Below are positions 17,884 through 26,219 of a stretch of 64,000 bases of DNA, piece by piece (the first letter of the stretch is position 1; every line of letters starts with the position of its first letter). Under the pieces are notes generated by a model. The model searched no databases. It saw only the letters and a list, made by a program, of their open reading frames with translations, and was not told the origin of the DNA. The DNA is from JBCBSZ01 sp039185015 (GTDB lineage: Bacteria; Actinomycetota; Acidimicrobiia; Acidimicrobiales; Poriferisodalaceae): the NCBI GenBank assembly GCA_039185015.1, contig JBCDAU010000001.1, positions 62,001 through 126,000 on the forward strand, given 5' to 3'. A program made the position numbers and the translations under genes.

Positions 17884-18306
17884 ATGGGCGGGGCGACCGA
17901 GCGCTGGTGGAGGACGCTGCCGGGGCGGGTGGACGGCGCGGTGCAGGCCGACCTCCTCGTCGGGGCGATGGACGAGCTCACCGGCAGCGAAGACGACTTC
18001 TCTGGGCTGTTGAGCCGGCTCGCCTCGTCCGGGCTCGGCGGCGAGGTCCGCTCCTGGCTCGGGCTCGACTCGAATCGTCGGGTCAGCCGTCGCACCATCC
18101 AGGCCGCTGTCGGTGACGTGACCCTGGAGCGGATCGCCGCTCGGGCCGGGGTCGACCGCAGGCGGGCGGCACGTGGACTCGCCGCGAGCTTGCCGGCGCT
18201 CACCAACCACCTCGCTCCACACGGAGAGCTACTGTCCGGCGACGCGCTGGCCTCGGCCCTCGCGACCGCACTCGACGATCTCCGACGCAACCAGGGGGCA
18301 CCGTGA
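17884..18306 (+). CDS. YidB-like (DUF937) protein
   Basis: 140 residues from ATG with AGGAAGGCGGG upstream. The middle matches the YidB/DUF937 pattern: FSGLLSRLASSGLGGEVRSWLGLDSNRRVSRRTIQAAVG, then LERIAARAGVDRRRAARGLAASLPALTNHL, which is followed by a GEL (usually DGxLP) end. Function of the family is unknown. The stop overlaps the start of the LLM oxidoreductase gene by 4 nt. Confidence 0.7.
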   Translation: MGGATERWWRTLPGRVDGAVQADLLVGAMDELTGSEDDFSGLLSRLASSGLGGEVRSWLGLDSNRRVSRRTIQAAVGDVTLERIAARAGVDRRRAARGLAASLPALTNHLAPHGELLSGDALASALATALDDLRRNQGAP

Positions 18307-19277
18307 TCAAGCTCGGCTACCAGATCCCGAACTTCACCTATCCGGACACCGGAGCCAGTGACCTCTTCGCGGCGGTCGTCGCCCAGGCGCAGGCCGCCGA
18401 GGCGAACGGGTTCGACACCGTCCTGGTGATGGATCACTTCTACCAACTGCCGGGTCTCGGCCCGCCCGAGCACGAGATGCTCGAGTGCTACAGCACGCTC
18501 GCGGCGCTGGCGCAGGCGACGGAGCGGGTGCAGCTGTCCGCCCTCGTGACCGGCAACACCTACCGGAACCCGGCGATGCTGGCGAAGACGGTCACCACCC
18601 TCGACGTGATCTCCGGCGGCCGGGCGGTCCTCGGGGTCGGCGCGGGCTGGTTCGAGCTCGAGCACGACGGCTACGGCTACGAGTTCGGCACCTTCAGCGA
18701 TCGCTTCGACAAGCTCGAGGAGGCGCTGCAGATCATCAAGCCGATGTTCGCGGGGGAGCGGCCGACGTTCACCGGCGAGCACTACCGGGTGCAGGACGCG
18801 CTCAACGAGCCGCGGGTCCGCGACGACCTGCCGATCATGCTGGGCGGCGGTGGCGAGAAGAAGACCTTCCGGATGGCCGCGCAGTACGCCGACGAACTCA
18901 ACATCATCGCGGGCATGGACGAGATCCCGCGCAAGCTGGAGGCGCTGGCGGCCCGCTGCGAGGAGCAGGGTCGCGACCTGGCGACGCTCCCGACGAGCTT
19001 CCTCATGTCGGTGATCCTCGCTCCGACGATGGAGGGCGCCGTCGCCGCCCGCAACGAGTACCTCGCCGCCCGCGGCGTCGACTGGGCGACCATGGAGCCG
19101 CTCATGGGCCAGCGGCTCGTCTTCGGCGATCCCGACACCGTCGCCGCCCGCCTGGCCGACGACGTCATCGGCGCCGGCATCGGCGGACTCACGATCAACA
19201 TGCCGGCCAACGGCCACGACCCCGAGATCGTGGCCCTCGCCGGGCAGACGCTGGCCCCTGTGGTCGGCGTCTCGTGA
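18303..19277 (+). CDS. LLM-class F420-dependent oxidoreductase
   Basis: 324 residues from GTG. Luciferase-like monooxygenase fold (TIM barrel): EANGFDTVLVMDHFYQLPGLG, TLAALAQATERVQLSALVTGNTYRNPAMLAKTVTTLDVISGGRAVLGVGAGW, and LPIMLGGGGEKKTFRMAAQYADELNI. In actinobacteria this subfamily usually uses F420 rather than FMN; that is family knowledge, not proven here. Coupled by 4-nt overlaps to the YidB-like gene before and the zinc peptidase gene after it. Confidence 0.88.
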   Translation: MIKLGYQIPNFTYPDTGASDLFAAVVAQAQAAEANGFDTVLVMDHFYQLPGLGPPEHEMLECYSTLAALAQATERVQLSALVTGNTYRNPAMLAKTVTTLDVISGGRAVLGVGAGWFELEHDGYGYEFGTFSDRFDKLEEALQIIKPMFAGERPTFTGEHYRVQDALNEPRVRDDLPIMLGGGGEKKTFRMAAQYADELNIIAGMDEIPRKLEALAARCEEQGRDLATLPTSFLMSVILAPTMEGAVAARNEYLAARGVDWATMEPLMGQRLVFGDPDTVAARLADDVIGAGIGGLTINMPANGHDPEIVALAGQTLAPVVGVS

Positions 19278-20125
19278 AGTACCGCCGCGGCTACCGGTCC
19301 GAGAACACCGAGTACCGGGGCGCCTCCCGAGGCGCCAAGGTCGGCGCCGGTGCCGGTGGGCTCGGCATCCTCGGCATCCTCATCGCGCTGCTCGCCGGCG
19401 CGTTGGGCGGCGGGGGTGGCGATGGAGGGCTCGGAGGACTCGACCTCGGGCTCGGCACGCCGACCGAGGTGGACGACGGCTCGGGTGCGTCGGAACTGCC
19501 GCCCCGCAACGACTTCCTCGAGTTCGTCTTCGACGACGTCCAGGCGTTCTGGGTCGACACGTTCGCGGCGAGCGGCTCGCCCTACCAGGAGGCCCGGTTC
19601 GTCATCTTCGACCAGTCGGTCGAGACGGGCGGGTGCGGACCGGCGACCAGCGCGGTCGGGCCCTTCTACTGCCCGGCCGACGGGTTCGTGTACCTCGACC
19701 AGGCGTTCTTCGACGACCTCGCGACCCGGTTCGGCGCGCCCGGCGACTTCGCCCAGGCGTACGTGATCGCCCACGAGCTGGGCCATCACGTGCAGAACGT
19801 CGTCGGCTTGAGCAGCGAGGTCCGCCGACTCCAACAGGAGCGGCCGAACGAGGCGAATGGTCTGTCGGTGAACACCGAGCTCATGGCGGACTGCCTCGCC
19901 GGGGTGTGGGCGCATTCGGCCGACGAGCGCGGGCTGCTCGAGCGGGGCGATCTCGCCGAGGGCTTGGAGGCCGCGGCCGCGGTGGGCGATGACCGCATCC
20001 AGCAGGCGGCCACCGGTCAGATCAACCCGCACACGTGGACCCACGGCTCGTCGGCGCAGCGGATGGAATGGTTCTCCGCCGGCTTCGAGACCGGTTCGGC
20101 CGAGGAGTGCGACACCTTCGGGTGA
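19274..20125 (+). CDS. Neutral zinc metallopeptidase (YpfJ family)
   Basis: 283 residues from GTG, overlapping the LLM gene by 4 nt. N-terminal RGYRSENTEYRG, a single membrane helix (GGLGILGILIALLAGALGG), a Gly-rich linker, then the peptidase domain: FWVDTFAASGSPYQEARFVIF, conserved CGPATSAVGPFYCPAD, zinc motif VIAHELGHHVQNV, and ELMADCLAGVWAHSA with the third ligand region. The two cysteines probably form a disulfide outside the membrane. A strong terminator follows. Confidence 0.88.
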   Translation: MKYRRGYRSENTEYRGASRGAKVGAGAGGLGILGILIALLAGALGGGGGDGGLGGLDLGLGTPTEVDDGSGASELPPRNDFLEFVFDDVQAFWVDTFAASGSPYQEARFVIFDQSVETGGCGPATSAVGPFYCPADGFVYLDQAFFDDLATRFGAPGDFAQAYVIAHELGHHVQNVVGLSSEVRRLQQERPNEANGLSVNTELMADCLAGVWAHSADERGLLERGDLAEGLEAAAAVGDDRIQQAATGQINPHTWTHGSSAQRMEWFSAGFETGSAEECDTFG

Positions 20126-20142
20126 GGTCGAGCGAACGCGAC

Positions 20143-20176
20143 GACGGCCCAGGGTGAGCGCTCACCCTGGGCCGTC
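20143..20176 (+). terminator. Perfect 17-bp hairpin terminator
   Basis: GACGGCCCAGGGTGAGC is followed directly by its exact reverse complement, giving a 34-nt perfect palindrome 18 nt after the zinc-peptidase stop. No clear T run follows, as is usual for hairpin terminators in high-GC actinobacteria. Confidence 0.85.
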
Positions 20177-20378
20177 CTGCGTTGCGGCGCCGGCTCGATG
20201 CCGTCGAAGGTCGCTTGCCTCTCTGGTGGGCCCGTCTACGAGGACCGGGCCGAGGGCGGAGAGAGGTGCCAGCTGAGGTGTCGGGCTGGCGCCGCGGTGT
20301 TGTCGACGCTCAGCGCTCCGGAGGAGATCGCTCGTCGACCGAACTCGGCTGCTGCACCGCCGAACCCCCTTCCACCTT

Positions 20379-20400
20379 CCACCGCCCAGGTGGGCGGTGG
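20379..20400. terminator. Second hairpin in the same intergenic region
   Basis: CCACCGCCC-AGGT-GGGCGGTGG is a 9-bp inverted repeat with a 4-nt loop, 100 nt before the secreted repeat protein. It could be a back-up terminator or a leader structure; nothing decides between them. Confidence 0.45.
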
Positions 20401-20499
20401 CCCCTGTGACGTTCGACACTACGACGCCGCGACCGTGAATTGAACCCCCGGCCGCGGGATCGTCACCTGTCTCACGAAGCGCGCGATTGTCGGGGTTCG

Positions 20500-22557
20500 G
20501 TGACCACCTTTCGTGAACTAGTTTCCCGTTGCGTGAGCACGTACCTCTCGTCCCGTCGCTCGGCGCGCGCCCTGCTCGCCGCGGCGTGCGCGGCCGCGGT
20601 CCTGGTGCCGACCGCGCCGGCCGCCGCCGACCCCGGCGACGCCACGATCGAGATCTGGCACGGCGTGAGCCAGCCCTTCGGTGTCGAGGGGACGCCGCAA
20701 CGCTGGGCAAACGTCACCGGCCGCGTGTCGGACCCCGACGGTGTCGCCGAGGTGCGGTTCCGCGTCGGTGACGGACCCGAGCGCCTCGCCGAGCTCGGCC
20801 CGAACGACCGGCGGCTCACCGACGAGGGGGACATCAACCTCGACCTCACCGAGGCCGAGCTCGGGTCGTCGCAGACGCTGACGATCACGGTGGTCGACGG
20901 CGACGGCGACGAGACCGTCCGCGAGGTCACGGTCCGAGATCGCGATCGTCCGGTGCCCGACATCGAGACCACGATCGATTGGTCGAGCGTCTCCGACCTG
21001 GAAGAGGTCGTCGAGGTCGTCGACGGCAGGTGGCAGCTGACCCCGGGCGGTCTCCGGACCGCCGAGCTCGGCTACGACCGGTTCGTCGTGCTCGGCGATC
21101 TGTCCTGGCAGGACTACGAGGTCCTCGTGCCCTTCACGGTCCACGGCTTCCACGACGACCGGTCGCCTCGGTCGGGTGCACCCGGCGTCGGCCTCATCAT
21201 GCGGTGGAACGGCCACAACACCTCGGTCACCGGGGACAGCCAGCCGCTCCAGGGCTTCCGGCCCAAGGACGGCGAGCCGACGCCGTTCGGCTCGCTGCCC
21301 TGGCTGCGCTTCGTCGAGCCGTCCCGCCGCCTCCAGCTGCTGTCACACACGTCACTGCAGGCGGACTCGGTCGGTGGCTTCCCGTTCGAGCTGGGGACGA
21401 CGTACTGGCTCCGGGCGTCGGTGGAGACCAACCCGAACGGGACGAGCACGCACCGGTTGCGCGTCTGGGCGAACGGCACTGACGAGCCCGGCACCTGGGC
21501 CATCGACTGGACGTCACCCGGCGACGACGACGAGCCGGCGAGCGGGTCGATCGCGCTGTTGGCCCACGAGGCCGACGCGACCTTCGGCGACGTCCGCGTC
21601 GGCGCTCCCGGCACCGTCGGTGGGCCCGGCGAGCTCCCCGATCCGGGCCCGGATCCCGACCCCGACCCCGATCCCGACCCCGACCCCGACCCCGACCCTG
21701 ATCCGGACCCCGATCCGGATCCGGACTCGGAACCCGATCCCGACCCGGTTCCGGATCCGACGCCCGAGCCCGGCCCGGCCGAACGGCTGGCCGTCGGCTA
21801 CTGGACGCTCGGGGCCACCGGCGAGCTGACCGCCTTCGGCGACGCCGCCGACCTCGCCGCGGGGGTCGGCGGCCGACGCGCCGTCGACCTCGCGCTCACC
21901 GACGACGGCGGTGGCGTCCTGGTGCTCACCGACGACGGCACGCTCGAGGCACTCGGGACCGCCCAGCACCTCGGCGACCTCGGCGGTGCGCTCGCGCCCG
22001 GCGAACGAGCGGTCGCGCTGGCCGCCCGCGACGGCGGCTACTGGATCATCACCGCGGCAGGCAGGGTCGCCGCCTTCGGCGCCGCCGCCGACCTCGGCGA
22101 CCTCACGACGCTCGCGCTCAACGAGCCGATCATCGCCGCAGCGGCCACCGCGACGGGCGACGGGTACTTCCTCGTCGGCGCTGACGGCGGCGTGTTCGCC
22201 TTCGGCGACGCCGACTTCCGGGGATCGACCGGAGGCATCACGATCAACCAGCCGGTCGTCGACCTGCTGCCGGACACCGACGGCCTCGGGTACCTCCTGC
22301 TGGCGGCCGACGGTGGCGTCTTCGCCTTCGACGCGACGTTCGAGGGATCACTGCCCGGCGTGCTCGCACCGGGGGTGCAGCTCAACGCGCCCGTCGTCGG
22401 CGGGATCACCTATGGCGACGGCTACCTGCTCGTCGGGGCCGACGGTGGCGTCTTCGTCTTCGGTGACCTGCCGTTCCTCGGCAGCCTCGGCGGCTCGCCG
22501 CCCGCCGATCCGGTGGTGAGCGTGGCCGCCTTCACCCGCAGCGAGCCCGTCGCCTGA
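20500..22557 (+). CDS. Secreted protein with Asp-Pro linker and GADGGVFAFGDA repeats
   Basis: 685 residues from GTG at 20500 (CGGGG upstream); GTG at 20533 is an alternative with no ribosome site. Signal peptide LLAAACAAAVLVPTAPAAA-D. Then an immunoglobulin-like region (about 45-145), a jelly-roll-like domain (about 155-370; GVGLIMRWNGHNT, LGTTYWLRASVETN), a linker of about 20 Asp-Pro pairs, and a C-terminal array of at least six short repeats of the type GYFLVGADGGVFAFGDADFRGS that probably forms a beta-propeller. No catalytic motif was recognised. The repeats are typical of cell-surface proteins of Acidimicrobiia, so a role in adhesion or carbohydrate binding is likely but unproven. Confidence 0.75.
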   Translation: MTTFRELVSRCVSTYLSSRRSARALLAAACAAAVLVPTAPAAADPGDATIEIWHGVSQPFGVEGTPQRWANVTGRVSDPDGVAEVRFRVGDGPERLAELGPNDRRLTDEGDINLDLTEAELGSSQTLTITVVDGDGDETVREVTVRDRDRPVPDIETTIDWSSVSDLEEVVEVVDGRWQLTPGGLRTAELGYDRFVVLGDLSWQDYEVLVPFTVHGFHDDRSPRSGAPGVGLIMRWNGHNTSVTGDSQPLQGFRPKDGEPTPFGSLPWLRFVEPSRRLQLLSHTSLQADSVGGFPFELGTTYWLRASVETNPNGTSTHRLRVWANGTDEPGTWAIDWTSPGDDDEPASGSIALLAHEADATFGDVRVGAPGTVGGPGELPDPGPDPDPDPDPDPDPDPDPDPDPDPDPDSEPDPDPVPDPTPEPGPAERLAVGYWTLGATGELTAFGDAADLAAGVGGRRAVDLALTDDGGGVLVLTDDGTLEALGTAQHLGDLGGALAPGERAVALAARDGGYWIITAAGRVAAFGAAADLGDLTTLALNEPIIAAAATATGDGYFLVGADGGVFAFGDADFRGSTGGITINQPVVDLLPDTDGLGYLLLAADGGVFAFDATFEGSLPGVLAPGVQLNAPVVGGITYGDGYLLVGADGGVFVFGDLPFLGSLGGSPPADPVVSVAAFTRSEPVA
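21640..21771 (+). repeat. GACCCC/GATCCG repeat encoding a (Asp-Pro)n linker
   Basis: Tandem Asp-Pro codons, with one Ser, some Glu and Val interruptions towards the end. It encodes a stiff, acidic spacer between the jelly-roll-like domain and the C-terminal repeats. The near-identical hexamers (GACCCC, GATCCC) suggest slippage expansion. Confidence 0.85.
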
Positions 22558-22599
22558 CCCGCCCGCTCACCACGGTCGCCCCCGAGCGAGGGAGCCGAC

Positions 22600-23430
22600 T
22601 CAGTCGATCCCTCTCCCGCCGCCCTCTCGGACGACCTCGACGCCCTGGGCGGCGAACCGGGCCGCCGGCGCGCCCGAGGTGTTGCCCGAGTCGATGACGA
22701 TGGTGTGGCCGCTGACGAAGCCGGCCTCGTCGGAGGCGAGGTAGAGGAAGGCGTTGGCGATGTCGTCGGCCTCACCGGCTCGACCGAGCGGCTCTCGCTT
22801 GGCCATCGACTCCCGCACGACGTCGAGGTTCGCCGGGTCGCCGCCCGAGACGTCGGCCACCAGCGGTGTGACCATGCCGGTCGGTGCGACGCCGTTCACC
22901 CGGATGCGGTGGTGGATCAGCTCGGAGCTCGCCGCCTTCACCAGACCGATGACGCCGTGCTTGGCCGCCGTGTAGGCGTGCGGCCCGAGCCCGCCCATCA
23001 CCCCGGCGGTGCTGGAGGTGGCGAGGAGGACGCCCGAGCCCTGCGGGATCATCGCCTTCGCCGCCTCGCGCATCGTGATGAAGGCTCCGGTCAACAACAC
23101 GTCGACGGTGAAGCGCCAGGCGTCGGTCGGCGTGTCGGCGAAGGGTCCGACGACGCCCACGATCCCCGCGTTGGCGATCGCGACGTCGAGCCGACCGAAC
23201 GCATCGACCGCGGTCGCGACCGCGGCCGCCTGGTCGCCGTCCTCGCGCACGTCGCAGCGCACGAACCGGGCGGCATCGCCCAGTTCGGCCGCGACGGCGG
23301 CGCCGCGATCCTCCTGGAGGTCGGCGACCACCACGGTCGCGCCCTCGGCGACGAAGCGCCGAGCGGTCGCCTCGCCGATGCCCGACGCGCCGCCGGTGAT
23401 CAGCGCCGTCTTGCCATCGAGTCGTCCCAC
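22600..23430 (-). CDS. SDR-family oxidoreductase
   Basis: 276 residues from GTG preceded by GGAGGGG. Classical SDR: TGGASGIGEATARRF, ADLQED (Asp favours NAD), IANAG, catalytic Ser in TSSTAGV, YTAAKHG with Tyr and Lys, and the C-terminal LASDEAGFVSGHTIVIDSG. Substrate unknown. It stands alone, converging on the secreted repeat-protein gene. Confidence 0.88.
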   Translation of the reverse strand: MGRLDGKTALITGGASGIGEATARRFVAEGATVVVADLQEDRGAAVAAELGDAARFVRCDVREDGDQAAAVATAVDAFGRLDVAIANAGIVGVVGPFADTPTDAWRFTVDVLLTGAFITMREAAKAMIPQGSGVLLATSSTAGVMGGLGPHAYTAAKHGVIGLVKAASSELIHHRIRVNGVAPTGMVTPLVADVSGGDPANLDVVRESMAKREPLGRAGEADDIANAFLYLASDEAGFVSGHTIVIDSGNTSGAPAARFAAQGVEVVREGGGRGID

Positions 23431-23482
23431 GATCCCCTCCCCGGTGTCGGCCAGGAAGGTAATCGGGAGCGGGCTCCGGTCC

Positions 23483-23905
23483 CTAGTGGACGGCCTTGGT
23501 GTCCATGTCGCCGAGTCGCTCGGCGACCGCGACGAGCATCTTCTTGGTCACCGCCGGGATGTCGTCCAGCAGGGTGAGGAAGCCGCGACGGTCGATCACC
23601 AGCGCGGTGAGCTCACCCTCGGCGATCACGGTCGCGTTGCGGTTGCGGTTCTGCAGCAGGGCGAGCTCGCCGGCGAAGTCGCCGGGGCCGAGCGTGGCGA
23701 CCTTGCGGCCCTTCTTCCGAACCACCGCGTTGCCGTCGACGAGGATGATGAAGGAGTTGGCGCGGGCGCCTTCCTTCATCAGCTCCTTGCCGTCCTTGAA
23801 GTTCAGCTCCGTCGAGAGTCGGGCGATCTCGTTGAGCTCCTTCTTCGAGAGCTTCGAGAACAGCGGCACCTCGCGGAGGTGCTGGAGATACGTGTCGCGC
23901 GCCAT
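23483..23905 (-). CDS. Cyclic-nucleotide-binding domain protein
   Basis: 140 residues from ATG at 23905 (ATG at 23914 is possible). It is a single cNMP-binding domain: VPLFSKLSKKELNEIARLSTELNFKDGKELMKEGARANSFIILVDGNAVV, then LGPGDFAGELALLQNRNRNATVIA, which fits the phosphate-binding cassette FGELALL...R-A (here N-A-T). There is no helix-turn-helix, so it is not a Crp/Fnr transcription factor; it probably acts as a small regulatory subunit. It is divergent from the YjfB-like gene, 57 nt apart. Confidence 0.85.
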   Translation of the reverse strand: MARDTYLQHLREVPLFSKLSKKELNEIARLSTELNFKDGKELMKEGARANSFIILVDGNAVVRKKGRKVATLGPGDFAGELALLQNRNRNATVIAEGELTALVIDRRGFLTLLDDIPAVTKKMLVAVAERLGDMDTKAVH

Positions 23906-23962
23906 GCGCCGCATCGTAGGAGTTCCCTCAAGGTTCGTGCTGCATCGACCGATCCGGATGTC

Positions 23963-24166
23963 ATGGACGTCACCGGAGTCGCACACGTCAACGCCACCCT
24001 GCAGGCGACCGCCAACAACGCGCAGTCCGGCGATGCCGTCGGCACCGCCGTGCTCAAGGAAGCGATGGAGTCGGCCGCCACGGTCACCGCCGAGGTCGTC
24101 GAGGCCGCGCCGCGACCGGCGCCGAGCACGCCGGGCCTCGGGGGGAACGTCGACGTCTACGCGTGA
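23963..24166 (+). CDS. YjfB-like putative motility protein
   Basis: 67 residues from ATG at 23963. The pattern MDVTGVAHVNATLQ..., TAVLKEAMESAATVTAEVVEA, then APSTPGLGGNVDVYA matches the small YjfB family (hydrophobic-Lys-x-Ala-Met/Leu-Asp-like helix, then a Pro-rich hinge and a LGxNIDV-type end). Family members are annotated as putative motility proteins without a proven role. No flagellar gene is in the window, but a chemoreceptor lies at 47.8-50.0 kb. The match was made by eye on a short protein. Confidence 0.55.
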   Translation: MDVTGVAHVNATLQATANNAQSGDAVGTAVLKEAMESAATVTAEVVEAAPRPAPSTPGLGGNVDVYA

Positions 24167-24235
24167 GCCGGCGGACGCCGGCGCTTCGACCGCCCGGCGC
24201 CCCGATCACTAGCCTCCCCAGACGAGGGGAGGGCC

Positions 24236-24928
24236 GTGCCCATCGAGATCGACGCCGAGCGCGCCGCGTCCGCGTACGCGAGCACGCGCGCTCGCGTCCG
24301 TGAGGTCCTGGGTGATCTGACAGATCGGGAGGCCGCGCTCGTCGTTCCGGCCTGCCCTGAGTGGTCCATCCACGATCTCGCCGCCCACCTCGCCGGCGTC
24401 GCCGCCGATCTCGTCGCCCGGCGCTACCCCACCGGCGACACGCAGGCCTGGGTCGACGCGCAGGTCGCCGAACGGGTCGGCCGGGGCGTGCCCGCGCTGC
24501 TCGACGAGTGGGACGAGAACGGCCCCGGCTTCGAAGACGCCATCCGGGCGCGGCCCGGTTCCTTCGCCGGGCTTCTCTACGACGTCGTGTCGCACGAGCA
24601 CGATGCCCGTGGCCCGCTGGACCGTCCGGGAGCCCGCGAGAGCGACGGCGTCCTGATGAGCCTCGACATCATGTTCAACATGGTGGAACGCGACCTCGAC
24701 GCCCATGGCCTCTCCGCCGTCCGCTGTTCTGACGGCAGCCGAACCTGGGCGGTCGGTGAGGGCCCGGTCGAGCTCTCGATCGAGACCGACACCTTCGAGC
24801 TCTTCCGGCTCGTCGGGAGCCGTCGGTCGCTCGCCCAGATGCACGCCGCGGGATTCGACGGCGACCTCGAGCGCTATCTGCCCGGCCTGTGCCACCTCCC
24901 ACTTCCCGCCATCGACATCGAGGAGTGA
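24236..24928 (+). CDS. Maleylpyruvate isomerase-like mycothiol-dependent enzyme (DinB fold)
   Basis: 230 residues from GTG, with GAGGGGAGG upstream. N-terminal four-helix DinB-like metal-binding domain: LVVPACPEWSIHDLAAHLAGV, the signature of the actinobacterial mycothiol-dependent maleylpyruvate isomerase superfamily, and a second metal-ligand region YDVVSHEHDARG. The C-terminal part (WAVGEGPVELSIETDTFELFRLV) is the usual MDMPI C-domain. Substrate unknown. The P450 gene starts 5 nt later, so they are probably co-transcribed. Confidence 0.82.
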   Translation: MPIEIDAERAASAYASTRARVREVLGDLTDREAALVVPACPEWSIHDLAAHLAGVAADLVARRYPTGDTQAWVDAQVAERVGRGVPALLDEWDENGPGFEDAIRARPGSFAGLLYDVVSHEHDARGPLDRPGARESDGVLMSLDIMFNMVERDLDAHGLSAVRCSDGSRTWAVGEGPVELSIETDTFELFRLVGSRRSLAQMHAAGFDGDLERYLPGLCHLPLPAIDIEE

Positions 24929-24933
24929 CGCCG

Positions 24934-26217
24934 ATGACCGATACCTCACCTGCCCTGGTCGACCTCTTCGAGCTCGACGCCGATGCGCTCCTGTGTCCCC
25001 ACGCCGTCTGGCGTCCCGTGCGCGAGGCGGGGCCGGTGCACTGGGTCGAGGAGACCGGGCACTTCGTCGTCACCCGATACGACGACGTGCTCGCCGTCGT
25101 CCGCGATCCCGAGACGTTCTCGAGCCGGTTGCCGACCGGCCCGCACGCGGGGCAGCGGTTGCAAGAGCGAATGGCCGAGCTCGCGGCGACCGATCCCGAC
25201 ATCGCCGACCACCTCGCCCGTTCAGGACGCCAGAACCGCTCCCCGACGTTGCTCGGTGCCGATCCGCCCGACCACCAACGGCAGCGGCTCCTCGTCAACC
25301 AGGCGTTCACCCCTCGCCGGGTCCGGCAGATCGAAGACGAGATCCGCCAGCTCACCGACGAGCTGATCGACGACTTCATCGAGGAGGGACGGGTCGAGTT
25401 CGTCACCCGCTTCGGCGTGCTCCTGCCCCTGACCGTCATCGCCCGTGCCCTCGGCGTCGAAGGCGATGAGCTCGCCGAGTTCAAGCGCTGGAGCGACGAC
25501 CTCGTCGTGCCGGTCGGCGACCACGACCCGCCGCTCGACCGCGTCGCTGCCTTCATCCGGTCCAACGCGGAGTTCAACGACTACTTCAGCGCCAAGCTCG
25601 CCGAGCGGCGCGCCGAGCCGAAGGACGATCTCATCACCGACGTCGTCCAGGCCCGTCTCGACGGCGACGAGCTCGGCGAGTTCGAGATGCTCGCGATGCT
25701 CCAGCAGTTCCTCGTTGCCGGGAACGAGACCACGACGAAGCTCCTGACCTACCTGCTGCTCCACCTCGCCGAGAACCCCGAGCTGCAGGAGCGGGTGCGG
25801 GGCGACGCCGAGCTCATCCCGGGTCTCGTCGAGGAGGTGCTCCGCCTCGAGACGCCGGTGCAGGGCCTATACCGGACCGCGACCGTCGACACCGAGATCG
25901 CTGGCGTCTCCATCCCCGAGGGATCACACGTGATGTGCGTCTATGCATCCGGCAACCGAGACGACGAGCGATTCCCCGATGCGGACCGCCTCGACCCGGA
26001 GCGGAGCAACGCCCGACAGCACCTCGCGTTCGGACAGGGGCCGCACTACTGCATCGGCGCCAACCTCGCCCGGTCCGAGGCCCGGATCGCGATGGAGCGG
26101 CTGCTCGGCCGCCTCGGGTCGATCGCCGTCGCGGCGGACGCACCGGCGCCGCAGCCCGAGCCGAGCTACGTGCTGCACGGGCTGAAGGAGCTCCACCTCA
26201 CCTTCGAGCGAGCCTGA
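24934..26217 (+). CDS. Cytochrome P450
   Basis: 427 residues from ATG at 24934. Soluble bacterial P450: I-helix oxygen-activation motif AGNETTT (about residue 262), ExxR in EEVLRLETP, and the heme loop FGQGPHYCIGANLAR with axial C373. No membrane anchor. The FAD/ferredoxin partners are not adjacent. It follows a mycothiol-type enzyme and faces an unknown gene; SDR, PPOX and SnoaL genes lie downstream, suggesting a catabolic or modification pathway for a hydrophobic compound. The substrate cannot be deduced. Confidence 0.93.
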   Translation: MTDTSPALVDLFELDADALLCPHAVWRPVREAGPVHWVEETGHFVVTRYDDVLAVVRDPETFSSRLPTGPHAGQRLQERMAELAATDPDIADHLARSGRQNRSPTLLGADPPDHQRQRLLVNQAFTPRRVRQIEDEIRQLTDELIDDFIEEGRVEFVTRFGVLLPLTVIARALGVEGDELAEFKRWSDDLVVPVGDHDPPLDRVAAFIRSNAEFNDYFSAKLAERRAEPKDDLITDVVQARLDGDELGEFEMLAMLQQFLVAGNETTTKLLTYLLLHLAENPELQERVRGDAELIPGLVEEVLRLETPVQGLYRTATVDTEIAGVSIPEGSHVMCVYASGNRDDERFPDADRLDPERSNARQHLAFGQGPHYCIGANLARSEARIAMERLLGRLGSIAVAADAPAPQPEPSYVLHGLKELHLTFERA

Positions 26218-26219
26218 GC

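Larger units (their letters stand above)
20126..20499. other. Intergenic region with two hairpins
   Basis: 374 bases without a convincing gene. Besides the terminator hairpin at 20143-20176 and a second one at 20379-20400 it contains only weak open frames. The last ~80 bases should hold the promoter of the secreted repeat protein, but no clear -35/-10 pair is visible. Confidence 0.6.

Noticed and set aside
20430..20480. tRNA T-arm-like sequence on the minus strand (GGGGGTTCAATTCACGG)
   Set aside because: The stem flanking the TTCAATT-like loop does not pair (two mismatches in five) and no acceptor or anticodon stem can be built around it.
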